Both the position numbers and the translations under genes were made by a program. A DNA stretch of 64,000 nt, taken from contig JAFQEM010000023.1 in assembly GCA_017399035.1 (NCBI GenBank), forward strand, positions 1-64,000, read 5' to 3'. Position 1 is the stretch's first letter. The number at the start of each line of letters is the position of its first letter. Of this stretch, positions 8,599 to 19,000 are shown piece after piece. The notes beneath the pieces are model-generated. The model searched no databases. It was not told the DNA's origin and saw only the letters and a list, made by a program, of their open reading frames with translations. This stretch comes from Clostridia bacterium. Lineage in GTDB: Bacteria > Bacillota > Clostridia > Christensenellales > Borkfalkiaceae.

Positions 8599-10707
8599 TT
8601 ATTCAACGATAAAACTGTAACTCGTTATGCCAACGTTTCCGTCTTCATCAGTAGCGTAATAATAAACGGTATAAACGCCTTTTTGAGTAGGCTTATAAGT
8701 TCCACCGTTTTCAACGGATTGCATAGTTAAATCTGAACACATAATTATTGTACTTATCTGTAAATTTTTAGTAAAATTATCGGTTGCAGTTGCCTTTTTT
8801 AGCGTAACCGTTTTACCTAAACTAAACACTTGTTGCTCACTTTTTTCAATAATTACAGTGGGCGAAACGTCATCTGTTACGGTTATACCGTAAGAATACA
8901 ATTCGTAATTACCGCAACTATCCTTTGCGTAAATATATACTTGATATTTACCCTTTTCCGTTGCTTTAAACGAATAAGAACGAGTATAATCACTATCTTT
9001 ATCCAATAAAATACCATCAATAGATGTAACGTATTTATTGTTTGGGTCAATCACATAGTATTCGTTTGTAAAATTAGGGTCTAAAACGTCGCCTATAAAA
9101 ATCTTTTCAACGTCGATTATATCCCCAACCTTTTTAACACCACCAGCATACTCATTAAAAATAATATACGGGCGCATACCGTCGCCTTCTTCATTAGAAA
9201 AAGTTTGATTGTCTAAACCATATAGATAAACGCAAGAATTACCGTATACATCTTCAATAGCGTAACTTATTTTTACTTTATCGCTTTTAAATCCCGTAAA
9301 ATCTTGCCCCGAAAGAGTTTTACCAACTTGGATAAATTCAGAATCACCCATTTTGGCAGACCTGTTTTGATTATCGTAACTAAATTCAACGGTAGAAAGT
9401 TTGTCAAACGAATATGTTGTGTATGCGTAATCTTCGTCATTAACGTAAAAAGTTGCGGTGTTTCCGTTTTTAATAAAGGAAAACTTTATTCTTTGACTTT
9501 CATCAATACTATCTGTCAAATAAAAACTGAAAGAATTAAAATAATTTTTGTTTGGTTCAACCGAAAAACTTGTGGTTACGTAAACTGACGGTATATCATT
9601 GATAAACTCTATTTCGCCATCGCAAACAGTATTCAACGAAACGCCGTAGTCGTGTGTTTTTACGCCGATGGTTTCGCCATAAAAATATTTAGACATATCT
9701 AATTGCCCCAAAAAGTTTACGTCAACGGCAACAGCATCAAAAACTTTTTGATTAGTTTTTCCATCAACCGTTGCGGTATAAATAATTTGTAGTTCCCCCT
9801 CTCTTTTAGGCGTAAACACGTTATCTTTTAAGACAGTTTCTTGACTATCACCCTTATATTTAACACTTACAATGGGTGAAACCGAATAAATTTTGCCGTT
9901 AGCGTAATATTTACACTCCGTTTCTGGCAAAAAATGTTCACAATCGACTATAAAATATTCACGAACGTTCAAATCACTTGTAAATATAGGTTTAACGCAT
10001 TTAGATGCACTTACGGTATATTCAATACTTCCCGACCTACAATAATCAAAATAGTCGTATCTAATTGTATAATCGCCTTCATATTCAGGCGTAAAGCTAC
10101 CGTTTGAAACGTTATATTCTTTACCTGTTTGTTTGTGTGTTGCTGTTACCTTTTGTGTGATATTTCCAACTACGTTAGAGTATTTCACATCTCTTATTAA
10201 ATAATTTTCCCCTGTAACCGCATTAAAAGAATCACCTAAAAGTTGTGCGGTTATATCCGAAATTTGCTCACAGAAAATATCATACGACTGTTGTTCGGTG
10301 TTGCCAAAACAGTCAATTGCAGTATAAACTACCGTATAGATACCATAAGTGGTTGGGACAAAACACCCGTCTTGAATATCTACAAGCGAACGAGTTTGAG
10401 AATAATAATGTTTATAAAGTTTAGTATCAACCTGTAAATTATCCCCATAAATATCTTGCGCTTCCGCATTAAATAAGGGATATTGCACATTTTTAACCGC
10501 CTTTGGAATATCTTGCATTGAATATCCAAGCGTATCCAAAGTTATTATGGGCGGAAGTTGATAGTCTATTTTGTTATTTAATTGTTGCGGAGGAGCAATT
10601 GTTTTTGCCCCTCCAGTTGTTTTACACCCTACACCAGCGCACGCAAAAACTATTGCGGCTAAAGTAAGCAAAGCAATTACACCAAATTTATATCTAATTC
10701 TTTTCAT
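8599..10707 (-). CDS. Ig-repeat surface lipoprotein
   Basis: A 702-residue protein with a signal peptide and lipidation site AGVGC (cysteine 28). The rest is beta-rich: repeated Ig/DUF5011-like units, each with a pattern of G-x-Y-T/Q-V-x-Y-x-A-x-D-x-x-G-N (for example GIYTVVYTAIDCFGN near residue 120, GKYQVYIYAKDSCGN near 600, GVYTVYYYATDEDGN near 690). Between residues 330 and 500 a lectin- or laminin-G-like segment is possible (ISVYVTTSFSVEPN, FYVNDEDYAY). No catalytic signature is visible. Such Ig-rich lipoproteins commonly act as spacers or glycan-binding scaffolds; that role here is inferred from its place in the operon. Spacing to the next gene is tight. Confidence 0.6.
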   Translation of the reverse strand: MKRIRYKFGVIALLTLAAIVFACAGVGCKTTGGAKTIAPPQQLNNKIDYQLPPIITLDTLGYSMQDIPKAVKNVQYPLFNAEAQDIYGDNLQVDTKLYKHYYSQTRSLVDIQDGCFVPTTYGIYTVVYTAIDCFGNTEQQSYDIFCEQISDITAQLLGDSFNAVTGENYLIRDVKYSNVVGNITQKVTATHKQTGKEYNVSNGSFTPEYEGDYTIRYDYFDYCRSGSIEYTVSASKCVKPIFTSDLNVREYFIVDCEHFLPETECKYYANGKIYSVSPIVSVKYKGDSQETVLKDNVFTPKREGELQIIYTATVDGKTNQKVFDAVAVDVNFLGQLDMSKYFYGETIGVKTHDYGVSLNTVCDGEIEFINDIPSVYVTTSFSVEPNKNYFNSFSFYLTDSIDESQRIKFSFIKNGNTATFYVNDEDYAYTTYSFDKLSTVEFSYDNQNRSAKMGDSEFIQVGKTLSGQDFTGFKSDKVKISYAIEDVYGNSCVYLYGLDNQTFSNEEGDGMRPYIIFNEYAGGVKKVGDIIDVEKIFIGDVLDPNFTNEYYVIDPNNKYVTSIDGILLDKDSDYTRSYSFKATEKGKYQVYIYAKDSCGNYELYSYGITVTDDVSPTVIIEKSEQQVFSLGKTVTLKKATATDNFTKNLQISTIIMCSDLTMQSVENGGTYKPTQKGVYTVYYYATDEDGNVGITSYSFIVE

Positions 10708-10716
10708 TTACTAAAA

Positions 10717-12246
10717 TTATAAATATTTACTTATGCAGTTTTCTAAAAATTGTGTTAATTTTCCGTTAGCCGTTGAATTTAAATATTCAGTCTTGTTGGC
10801 AAGCATATAATAATCTTGATTAGCCACGGCTTGCGCACTACCCTTTTGAATAATTAAATTAGTATCAGCAAGTTTTGTTCCCGTACCCATACAAACCAAA
10901 TTAGACACGTATGCAATTCTTCCGTTACTTGTTTCCGCTATATATCCAAAGTTTTCGTATGGCGTTGCGTAATTATGCACTACTACAACGTTGCTAATTA
11001 TAACGTTTCCCCATAATCTATAAAACAATCCGCCTCTAAAATTTCCGCCATTTGCATCTGACCTGTTTTGGATAAATACGTTTTCTACCCTTGCGCCTTC
11101 ACGAGCATCAGTAGCAATCGCCCCACCAGTATAAGGACAGATAGTATTTATAAGACTTAAATTTTTAACCGTTCCTTGAAGATTTCTAAACAAACTTCCA
11201 TACCAAGCAGCAAACGATTTCATACCCCTTATTTCATATCCTAAACCGTTAAAAGTGCCATAAAACCAAACGTCGTTTGCCGTATCCCAAGACGCAGAAG
11301 ACAAATCTACGTTATCAGATAAAACTATATATTTCTCATTGATTCTGTTACCACTATCATCTGCTAAATTTTGTAGCCATCTAATATTATCATTATTTAA
11401 TGCATAGTCAGCGAGAACAGCCTTTCTTTCTATGATTTTACCTTTTGAAGTAAGAACACTTACGGAAACGGTATCGCCAACTTCCATTTTTTCAACAACT
11501 TCAGCATCTGCAGTTATAGTGTTGTTTTCACCAAGAACGTTTTTAGTGCTTGTACCAACGTAAGCGCCTATGTAGGTTTCACCACTAACGGTAGGTAAAT
11601 TTATTTTTCCCGTACCATCTGTCAATAGGTAAGCCGTTTCATCAGTAGTTCTATCCGTTGCACCAAAATATTGTTCAAGTTTAGTTTCTTGATTGTCTAC
11701 GTATGCAGCGTTTGCAACAACTCGCATAGAGCGTTGATTATTTTCTGGTTCATACGCTTTTTTATAACTTCCGTCAGAAAGTTTAACGTAAGCTGATGCA
11801 TATAAATTTGTTAAATAAGCACTTTCTGCTTTGTCGGGATTTTCCGTAACGTATTTAGTGTAATCAACGCTGATAAAAAGTTCAAATATATCGGTATCTA
11901 GTGCATCTTGTGAAAAACTTGGTTGAGAAGCAAATGCTTTTGCTTGAGCCCCTGCACCACCTTTACCGCTTAAAACGGCAAAAAAAGTACCTTCATTTTC
12001 ATCAACAAACTTTTTGGTTACTTTTACAGCAAACCTTATACCTGAACCTTGAGTTTTTACGCTAGCTCCTTGAACGAAATAAAAGCCGTCAGTTTTTGCA
12101 GTTTGGGTTATGTTTTCGATAGGAACTTCTATTTGGGCATCTGCTAACACTTGTTGAGAATTTGTAGTAGACACAATGCCGATTGCTGAAACTATTGCTA
12201 AAAAACAAAATATTAAAACTAATGTTTTTCTAATTGCTTTACTCAT
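10717..12246 (-). CDS. Secreted protein with C-terminal beta-helix module
   Basis: A 509-residue protein with an N-terminal signal peptide (hydrophobic residues 8-26, probable cleavage after VLADA) and no lipobox. Residues 40-260 form an unrecognised domain (FYFVQGASVKTQGSGIRFAV). From about residue 285 comes the module shared with two other proteins of the operon: YIVLSDNVDLSSASW, FYGTFNGLGYEIRGM, GSLFRNLQGTVKNLSLINT. It ends LTQFLENCISKYL, resembling the end of the 1090-residue protein (LNTFLQGCAQEYIK). ATG 12246 follows a GAGGAGGGG site within the upstream 39-residue gene, whose stop codon overlaps this start, so the two are translationally coupled. Confidence 0.65.
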   Translation of the reverse strand: MSKAIRKTLVLIFCFLAIVSAIGIVSTTNSQQVLADAQIEVPIENITQTAKTDGFYFVQGASVKTQGSGIRFAVKVTKKFVDENEGTFFAVLSGKGGAGAQAKAFASQPSFSQDALDTDIFELFISVDYTKYVTENPDKAESAYLTNLYASAYVKLSDGSYKKAYEPENNQRSMRVVANAAYVDNQETKLEQYFGATDRTTDETAYLLTDGTGKINLPTVSGETYIGAYVGTSTKNVLGENNTITADAEVVEKMEVGDTVSVSVLTSKGKIIERKAVLADYALNNDNIRWLQNLADDSGNRINEKYIVLSDNVDLSSASWDTANDVWFYGTFNGLGYEIRGMKSFAAWYGSLFRNLQGTVKNLSLINTICPYTGGAIATDAREGARVENVFIQNRSDANGGNFRGGLFYRLWGNVIISNVVVVHNYATPYENFGYIAETSNGRIAYVSNLVCMGTGTKLADTNLIIQKGSAQAVANQDYYMLANKTEYLNSTANGKLTQFLENCISKYL

Positions 12247-12362
12247 ATTTGCCCCTCCTCACCTAACATTTCGCCACTGAAATCGAACTCAACCGAAGTC
12301 AAAATGGCATCTGTCGTAAAACTTTCTAATCGTACGACAGGTCTTTCATAAATTTTGCTCAT
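12243..12362 (-). CDS. 39-residue small protein coupled to secreted protein
   Basis: A very small gene missed by length cut-offs. ATG at 12362 is preceded by a textbook GGAGGT six bases upstream; the TGA stop overlaps the ATG of the next gene (ATATGAG). The product begins MSKIYERPVVRLESFTTD, continues AILTSVEFDF and ends GEMLGEEGQI. The layout (K-x-Y-E-x-P, a short beta-like stretch, D-A/V-I-L/T-T-S, then an acidic glycine-containing tail) matches a recurrent class of tiny, uncharacterised proteins in gut Clostridia that I recall only by pattern. There is no signal peptide or membrane segment. It might be a peptide precursor, a regulator or a chaperone for the secreted protein it is coupled to; nothing in the sequence decides this. 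Confidence 0.65.
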   Translation of the reverse strand: MSKIYERPVVRLESFTTDAILTSVEFDFSGEMLGEEGQI

Positions 12363-12452
12363 ATCTTTACCTCCATTTATTTTTATTTTTCAACCTTAAC
12401 GCGGTTGTACGTTTCAAAAATTTTTATTATATCGGCAAAACTTTTTTATAAT

Positions 12453-13355
12453 TTATTCTTTAACACCGCCCATTGTAACGTTGCCCATTATCTTGTTTCT
12501 AAAGGCAATAAACAACGCCAAAATCGGTATTGCAACCAACAAACTAGCAGATATCCGCATGGTAACGTGTTCCATTTCTGGGCTATTCATTTTTTGCAAT
12601 TTATATATGCCGTATGACAGCGTAGGATATGACCGTAAATATAATAAAACAAAATCGTATCCATTCCAAAGTTCAATAAATTTGATAAGCATAACCGTTG
12701 CAAAAGTTGGCAACGCAAGTGGTAACATTATTTTGAACATTATTTGAAACTCACTTGCACCGTCTATTTTTGATGCTTCTGCATAATCTTTTGGCAATGC
12801 GTCAAACACTGCAAAAAACACCAAGAAATACATGTCCAAAAAATTAAACTTCATTATATAAACACTAAACAACGTTTGATACAGTCCAAGTCTATCTAAA
12901 AGCAAGAGCATTGACGGTGTTGAGCCGATTATCGGCACAACCATTGCTATCACTACAAATAAGTAAACAACTTTACTGAACTTAAACTTATATCTTGCCG
13001 TTAAGTAAGCCCCGATGCAACAAGCAAATGTAGAAACAAAAGCACCACCGCCGGCATACAACAAAGAATTGACTGCCATTGTTAAAAAACTTGCCTGTAT
13101 ATACGAACCATTTGCAAGCGGTCCTTCTACAAAGGTGAACGCCTTAAATACTTTTATATAATTTATCCACTGCCAATCCCAAGGCGCGCCAACAGGCATA
13201 CCCACCTTATCGTCATCCCACATAGTAGGCGTTTTTAAGGAAACAAATATCGCCCAAACTAAAAGCCCAACTAATATAATCGAATATAGCAAGAGAAAAA
13301 ATAACAATATCCACGCCAAAACGCCACGGTTTTGCTTAACTTTTCCGTTCTTCAT
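12453..13355 (-). CDS. Sugar ABC transporter permease, MalG-like (CUT1)
   Basis: A 300-residue integral membrane protein of the CUT1 carbohydrate uptake family. The EAA loop that contacts the ATPase is EASKIDGASEFQIMFKIMLP near residue 195, in the expected place between the last membrane segments. The first membrane segment is VLAWILLFFLLLYSIILVGL near residues 13-32. It ends with MGNVTMGGVKE, the usual tail of MalG-type permeases. It forms a heterodimer with the MalF-like permease encoded 11 bases upstream. No ATPase is encoded in this locus, so a shared MsmX-type ATPase elsewhere must energise it. Confidence 0.9.
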   Translation of the reverse strand: MKNGKVKQNRGVLAWILLFFLLLYSIILVGLLVWAIFVSLKTPTMWDDDKVGMPVGAPWDWQWINYIKVFKAFTFVEGPLANGSYIQASFLTMAVNSLLYAGGGAFVSTFACCIGAYLTARYKFKFSKVVYLFVVIAMVVPIIGSTPSMLLLLDRLGLYQTLFSVYIMKFNFLDMYFLVFFAVFDALPKDYAEASKIDGASEFQIMFKIMLPLALPTFATVMLIKFIELWNGYDFVLLYLRSYPTLSYGIYKLQKMNSPEMEHVTMRISASLLVAIPILALFIAFRNKIMGNVTMGGVKE

Positions 13356-13366
13356 CTTTCTCTCCT

Positions 13367-14299
13367 TTAATCTGTTGTAGGTCCATACTTATTTAGCAAA
13401 TACCTTGCACAAAGCGTTACGGGTACGGCAAACAACGTCATTAAAAGCCCTAATGCAGAAAGATATGGATATTCCGTCATATCTAATTTTGTCGCTCTGT
13501 AATATAAGTAATAACCAAACGTATAATATTTTGTATCTAAGCCCTCACCAAAGAAAGAATACGCAGTCATTTGATTTGAAAAAATGCCTACTATACAAAC
13601 TACCAAAAAGGTAACCACGGTTCCCCAAATAAGTGGAACAACAATAAAAACAAGTTCTTGTAAAGGTTTTACACCTTCTAATTCACCCGATTCTATTACT
13701 GATTCAGAAATGGAACTCATTGCCCCGCTATACAAAAGCACTCTTGTTCCAAACCCGATAAAAATTGTAAAGAAAATCATAAAGAACCTAGTGCTGTTCG
13801 CATTAACTTGATTAAATACGTCTTGCATTTCTAAACCAAACAGTTTTTCACTAATTTGAGGCAAAGCACTTTCAACAAAATTTCTATAAATAACAACGAA
13901 AATTATTGTTGAAACTATATGTGGGGTATATAAAATTACCTTAAACACACCTGATAATGGATATTTTTTAAATATATAATACGAAAAGAATATTGCTGGA
14001 ATAAAACCAAACAACAATTCCATTGCAAATATCAATAAAGTATTGCTTAAAATAAAATTCATATTAAAATTTGTCATTTTTGGGTGTACACCTTTAAAAA
14101 TTTCAATAAAGTTTTCTACCCCAACGAAAAAATATTTACCACTTTCTACGTCGTACTCTGTAAACGCAAGCGCTATCGAACGGAAATTGACGTAAAAATA
14201 GAAGATTAAAATTTGTAATACTGGCAATGCAAACATTAAACAGTAAAATATCAATTCTTTTTTACGTTCTGTGGAAAACGCTCTTTCTTTTTTTGCCAT
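13367..14299 (-). CDS. Sugar ABC transporter permease, MalF-like (CUT1)
   Basis: A 310-residue membrane protein and partner of the MalG-like permease. The EAA-type loop reads ESGELEGVKPLQELVFIVVP near residue 205. The N-terminus (ERKKELIFYCLMFALPVLQI) matches the first transmembrane segment of MalF-type permeases, and the ending LCARYLLNKYGPTTD is a common family tail. Spacing to the binding-protein gene upstream is 10 bases, so the three transporter genes are co-transcribed. The cargo is probably an oligosaccharide released by the surface proteins of the island; specificity cannot be read from the sequence. Confidence 0.88.
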   Translation of the reverse strand: MAKKERAFSTERKKELIFYCLMFALPVLQILIFYFYVNFRSIALAFTEYDVESGKYFFVGVENFIEIFKGVHPKMTNFNMNFILSNTLLIFAMELLFGFIPAIFFSYYIFKKYPLSGVFKVILYTPHIVSTIIFVVIYRNFVESALPQISEKLFGLEMQDVFNQVNANSTRFFMIFFTIFIGFGTRVLLYSGAMSSISESVIESGELEGVKPLQELVFIVVPLIWGTVVTFLVVCIVGIFSNQMTAYSFFGEGLDTKYYTFGYYLYYRATKLDMTEYPYLSALGLLMTLFAVPVTLCARYLLNKYGPTTD

Positions 14300-14309
14300 T
14301 TATGTTCTC

Positions 14310-16013
14310 CTATTTGTTATAAGTGTTTTCCCAAGTTGACTGCGTTATTTTCATTCCGTTAAAGTAATCTTTTGCGCTGTAATTATCTGAACGAACTGCC
14401 AAGTATAAATACTTACTTCCACCACCAACTTTTGATTCCCAAAACTCTGAAGTTCCGTCAACCATAAACGCGTTCATATTAGCCTTAAATATTGTATTGT
14501 TTGAAAAGGCTTTCATATACGTTCCTGCTTTTTCTGCCTCTGCACGCATTTCAACAACGCCTTTTGCATAGTCGCAGAGTGATGATTTAATTGAATTATA
14601 ATCGTACTTTACGCCTTTAATAATACCGTTTGTATTTTTAGTAAATTCCTTTAATTCACTATCCGTGTAACAAAAAGCAACGAATTTTTCTGCAAGGTCA
14701 ACCTTGTTTTCTGCAGTTTTTGCGTTTATAAAGCAATACGCGTTATAACTGTCTATCATTGTGGGTGCGTTACCTTCTCCTTCCATTACCGTTCCGCTAT
14801 ATTTTTGCGGTAAAGCCATAAATCTTGGTTGTTTAGTGGTATAAGCTTCTGAATATTCGGATTTTACTTCTTCCATTATTCCGTAATCATCCGCTTCGTT
14901 ATACCAATAGTTTCCATCAATAAGCATTGCCGCAGTTTCCCCAGGTTTAAGCCCACTTTTCATAAACGTTCTCATTGCGCTTATTTGTGAAAAGTTGCCA
15001 GCCGTTGAATCTTTGTAATAGTAATCTTGACTGCCAAAAATTTTTGCGGCTACTTCTAAAGCGTAATATAGCCCTGCGCTCTGTTTTACAAGATAACCGT
15101 TTTCTTGAGTAATAACTTCTTTTTGTATCATAGGCGTTGGCTTTTCCGCATTAGTTATCAAATCAAAATCTGTAACTATTTCAATTTCCTCACCGTTACT
15201 ATCAAAATCGACGTGCGCATTTATTCCGTTTACACCCATATAACTTTGGTAAAGTGCTGTAATCAAAATATTGGTGTAGTGAGTATATTCACCCGTCCAA
15301 ATAACCGACTTAACGCTTTTTCCTTTCATCCTATCTATCATTTTGTAGAATTCTTCAAACGAAGAAGGTAAACCATCGTCATAGTCGCCAGAAATTCCGT
15401 TAGGTCCTGGTGATAACGGCGTATTGTCATTAGTTATAAACTTTCTTGTTCCGTCTTCTGCTATACTATTTGAGAAATAAAGACGGTTCTTTAAGAAAAT
15501 ACCCGCATCATAGGTCAAACCGTTATAACATTCGTAATGAGGTAATGCATAAATTTTGCCATTTACAGTAAGATTTTCTATATCTTTTTCATACATTTTA
15601 CTTTTTATGGTTTGATTTTGGTCATCTGCATTTTGCCTTTCTAAAAGCCCACTCAAATCCCTAATGAGCGATTGATTTACATAATCAAAATAAAGTACTT
15701 GTTGGTGAAAAAATACTTCGTTTTTGCTTTGGCTAATACTTGAAATAAGCGTTTTACCTGTGGTTTCTTTATTACTGTCTAAAATTACGTCAACACCAGT
15801 TTTTCCATTTAACTGGTAATTTTCGTATTTTTTTTCAAAGCGTTTTTCCACTTCTTTTAGCCACTTATCGCCTACACCACCATTATAATTTCCTACGTAA
15901 AGCCAAGTTTTATTTGGGTCTCCACCTGAAATAACTGGACTGCACGCAGGTGCAATTACCAATGTGCTTAAAGCAATTACAACTGTCATAATTAAAGTGA
16001 TTAATTTCTTCAT
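14310..16013 (-). CDS. Extracellular solute-binding lipoprotein (CUT1)
   Basis: A 567-residue protein with a lipoprotein signal (hydrophobic stretch ending IAPAC, cysteine 24) and the type 1 extracellular solute-binding fold. WLKEVEKRFEKKYENYQ near residue 50 is the usual first lobe helix, and a DQNQTIKSKMYEKDIENLTVNGKIYALPH segment lies near 140-165. At 567 residues it is longer than the common 420-450, as seen in clostridial proteins that bind larger oligosaccharides. It captures the ligand for the two downstream permeases. Encoded between the giant Ig/beta-helix lipoprotein and the permeases in one operon. Confidence 0.85.
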   Translation of the reverse strand: MKKLITLIMTVVIALSTLVIAPACSPVISGGDPNKTWLYVGNYNGGVGDKWLKEVEKRFEKKYENYQLNGKTGVDVILDSNKETTGKTLISSISQSKNEVFFHQQVLYFDYVNQSLIRDLSGLLERQNADDQNQTIKSKMYEKDIENLTVNGKIYALPHYECYNGLTYDAGIFLKNRLYFSNSIAEDGTRKFITNDNTPLSPGPNGISGDYDDGLPSSFEEFYKMIDRMKGKSVKSVIWTGEYTHYTNILITALYQSYMGVNGINAHVDFDSNGEEIEIVTDFDLITNAEKPTPMIQKEVITQENGYLVKQSAGLYYALEVAAKIFGSQDYYYKDSTAGNFSQISAMRTFMKSGLKPGETAAMLIDGNYWYNEADDYGIMEEVKSEYSEAYTTKQPRFMALPQKYSGTVMEGEGNAPTMIDSYNAYCFINAKTAENKVDLAEKFVAFCYTDSELKEFTKNTNGIIKGVKYDYNSIKSSLCDYAKGVVEMRAEAEKAGTYMKAFSNNTIFKANMNAFMVDGTSEFWESKVGGGSKYLYLAVRSDNYSAKDYFNGMKITQSTWENTYNK

Positions 16014-16038
16014 ATATTTTCTCCTTAAAAGTTTTCCA

Positions 16039-19000
16039 TTATTTTATATACTCTTGCGCACAACCCTGCAAGAAAGTATTTAGGTTTAATTGCGCCAAAT
16101 CTTCTACGAAACTATTTTTATCCGGATAAATCGCATAAATTGAATCTTTGTGCAAATAATCTTTCAACGAAACGTTTGAAATGGATTCATCCCTATCAGC
16201 CAAACCTACACAGTATAGATTTTCAATAGTTGTCGTTCCCCTTATTTGATAACCAAATACACTTGCATTTGAATTTGTATTTGGCATACAAATTACGGTA
16301 TCTTTTACGTTTAGAGCAACCTGTTGGTCAGACCTTTCACAAATTGCGCCAACTCTACCGAGTTGTTCTGTTTTTATGACGTGTATAAACACATTTTCCA
16401 CAGTTAACTTGCCAGTTGGTCGATAACAAATCGCACCCGAAGTTGACGCAAGTGAAACATTAGTAAACGCAACATTTTTAATCACACCATTGTTCACACT
16501 CTTGAAAAATCCATTTGAAGCAACTGTTGATAAATTTTTTATTATATGATTTTGACCGTCGAAAATTCCGCTAAATTCTACTGACGTTTCCCAATTAAAG
16601 CCACTCAAATCAATATCTTCGGTTAAATAAACCGTTTCATTACCTTTTAGAGTTAAAAGTTTATTTACGTTTTGTTGATTGATTCGTAATACGGTATATA
16701 CTGAATTGAAAGCATCCAACATATTCTGTGGCAAATTGACCGTTTTATCTTCGTTTATAGCCTTTTCTAGTTCAACGTTATCCGCAAAGAACGTATATGA
16801 AGATTGCTCCGTAACACTTCCTGCAGCGCCTTCTCTTGTCGCTATAAATTGACCGTTTCCGCCTGCAAAATAACAGTTAGTAATTTCAGCAACGTTCATT
16901 TGATAGCCACACACCATACCACACCAAGGATTAACACCCTGCGGAATAGTTACTAAACAATTACGTAAAGTCAATGTTGCCCCTGCATTTATCCTTTCCA
17001 CAATGCCACCTTGCAGAGACCCCCAAGCATTTATATTACTGATGCTATCTATTTGTATAAACGTATTTTCTACAACTAGTGTGTTCGCAGAACTTGCTAT
17101 AGTTCCTGCCATACCGCCCGAAAGTTCTACGTTTTTAAATATTACGTTTTTAATTGTTCCCGTTGCGGATTTAAATAACCCTGCGTTTGCCGTAGTGGTA
17201 AGATTGCTTATTGAGTAATTTCCACCATCAAAAACACCATTAAATTTAATTTGCGTATCCCACTCAATGCCTGCAAGGTCAATATTTTCAACTAGCGTAA
17301 TCTTTCCTGCTGCATAAGTTTTCATCATAACCACGTTTTCTTGGCGAATTTTCAAATCACCGTAAGTTATAACGCTATAATATGCAACTACATCATTATC
17401 GTTAAACAACAATACTTCAAAGCGATTCTCTACAAACCCTTCAACATCTTCTTTATTTATGGTTACACTTTGCCCGTTAAAATCTATCGTCCTGTAAATA
17501 GAACCTACTATGAGCGCGCTTTGACAATTACTAACGTTAGTAAATGTTAAAGTTTTATCATTTTCAAAAAGGTCGAATATATTTACCTTTTCCGTATGTT
17601 CTATAGGCTGAATACCAACCTTACTTGCATTTATAAGGGTTATTGCAGAATTATTTATCCCACTAATCTTTCCTTGTCCACAAAGCGGTAAAGAACTAAA
17701 AACAATAGAATCCTTAAATATAATGCCACTATCGGCAGAACTTACAATCGCTCCCTTATCAAGGGAAACTTTTGAAGAATAACTATGAATAGTGCTATCA
17801 ATAAGGTTTATCTTTGAGTTTTTGCTTATAACACCAAAAACTCCTCCGCAATTTTCGCCGTTTACTATCGTGCGTATATTAACACCTTGCAAAGTTACGT
17901 TTGCATTTTCTTCAACACAACTCGCAACTACACCCGTTTGAACAGCATCATCTTGAATAACACATTGACTAAAAGTTAAATTTTTGATAGTTGCCCCGCC
18001 GCCGATTTTATCAAACAAGCCACTTTTGCTAATTCCAAAGTTATAAATAGTGCAACCGTTACCATTTAAAACACCCTTAAATACCGATTTAATACCGTTC
18101 CATATTTGACCATCCATATCTATATCGCAAACGATTTTATAATGGTCGTCGGTTGCCGTTTTTAGCACGGCTAAATCCGTTGCGTCTTCTAAATATTTAT
18201 CGTATAAGTAAATAGGAATTGAATATGTTACGTTTTGCGCAAACACCTGTAAAGTTTGTTCACCAGAAAGAACTATTTGCGTAAAATCCAAAAAACCGTC
18301 TTGTACATTAACCGTTTCAACGATAGTTCCATCGGTTATCCTTGCATCTTCTATCGTTGCACTTTCTATTGAAATAAATTGCTCTAGGTTTACCGTTTGT
18401 TCTTTATTGACTTCAATAACCGTTGTAAGTTTGTTCGTTTTGGCTACAACTTTTACTAATATCGCTTTCGTTACTTCTATACCATCCGAACCGATATACG
18501 ATAACTTTAAATATGCACTACCTGCATTTACACCGCTTATCACACCACCCGAAACTGTAAAAATATTTTGGTCGCTTGACGTGTAAACGGGCATAGCGTC
18601 AGTTATTATTTTCTCTTTTTCTTTAATTTTCACAATTGGTGTAACCGTGTTTTCGTATTGACTTTGCCCTTCACTTACCCCAGCACACACGACAAACTCT
18701 TCTTTATTGACAACTATTTCAGATATAGGCTGTACCGTAACTCCAACAATCATAGCCAACTCTTTGCCGTAAATTTCAGCGGTTACATCAACCGTTGTGT
18801 ACCCTGTAGTTTGCTTTGCGGAAACTTCGCCTACGTCTGAAACGCTTATTAAATCTTGATTATGCACCGCATAAATAAACTGAACGTCTTGAATTTCCGT
18901 TTGTCCATATAATACTTTTGGTAAAATATTTTGTTTTTGCCCACCGTATAACCAAATATTTTGCTCTTCTGATGTTATTCTAAAAAGGTCAAGATTAGGT

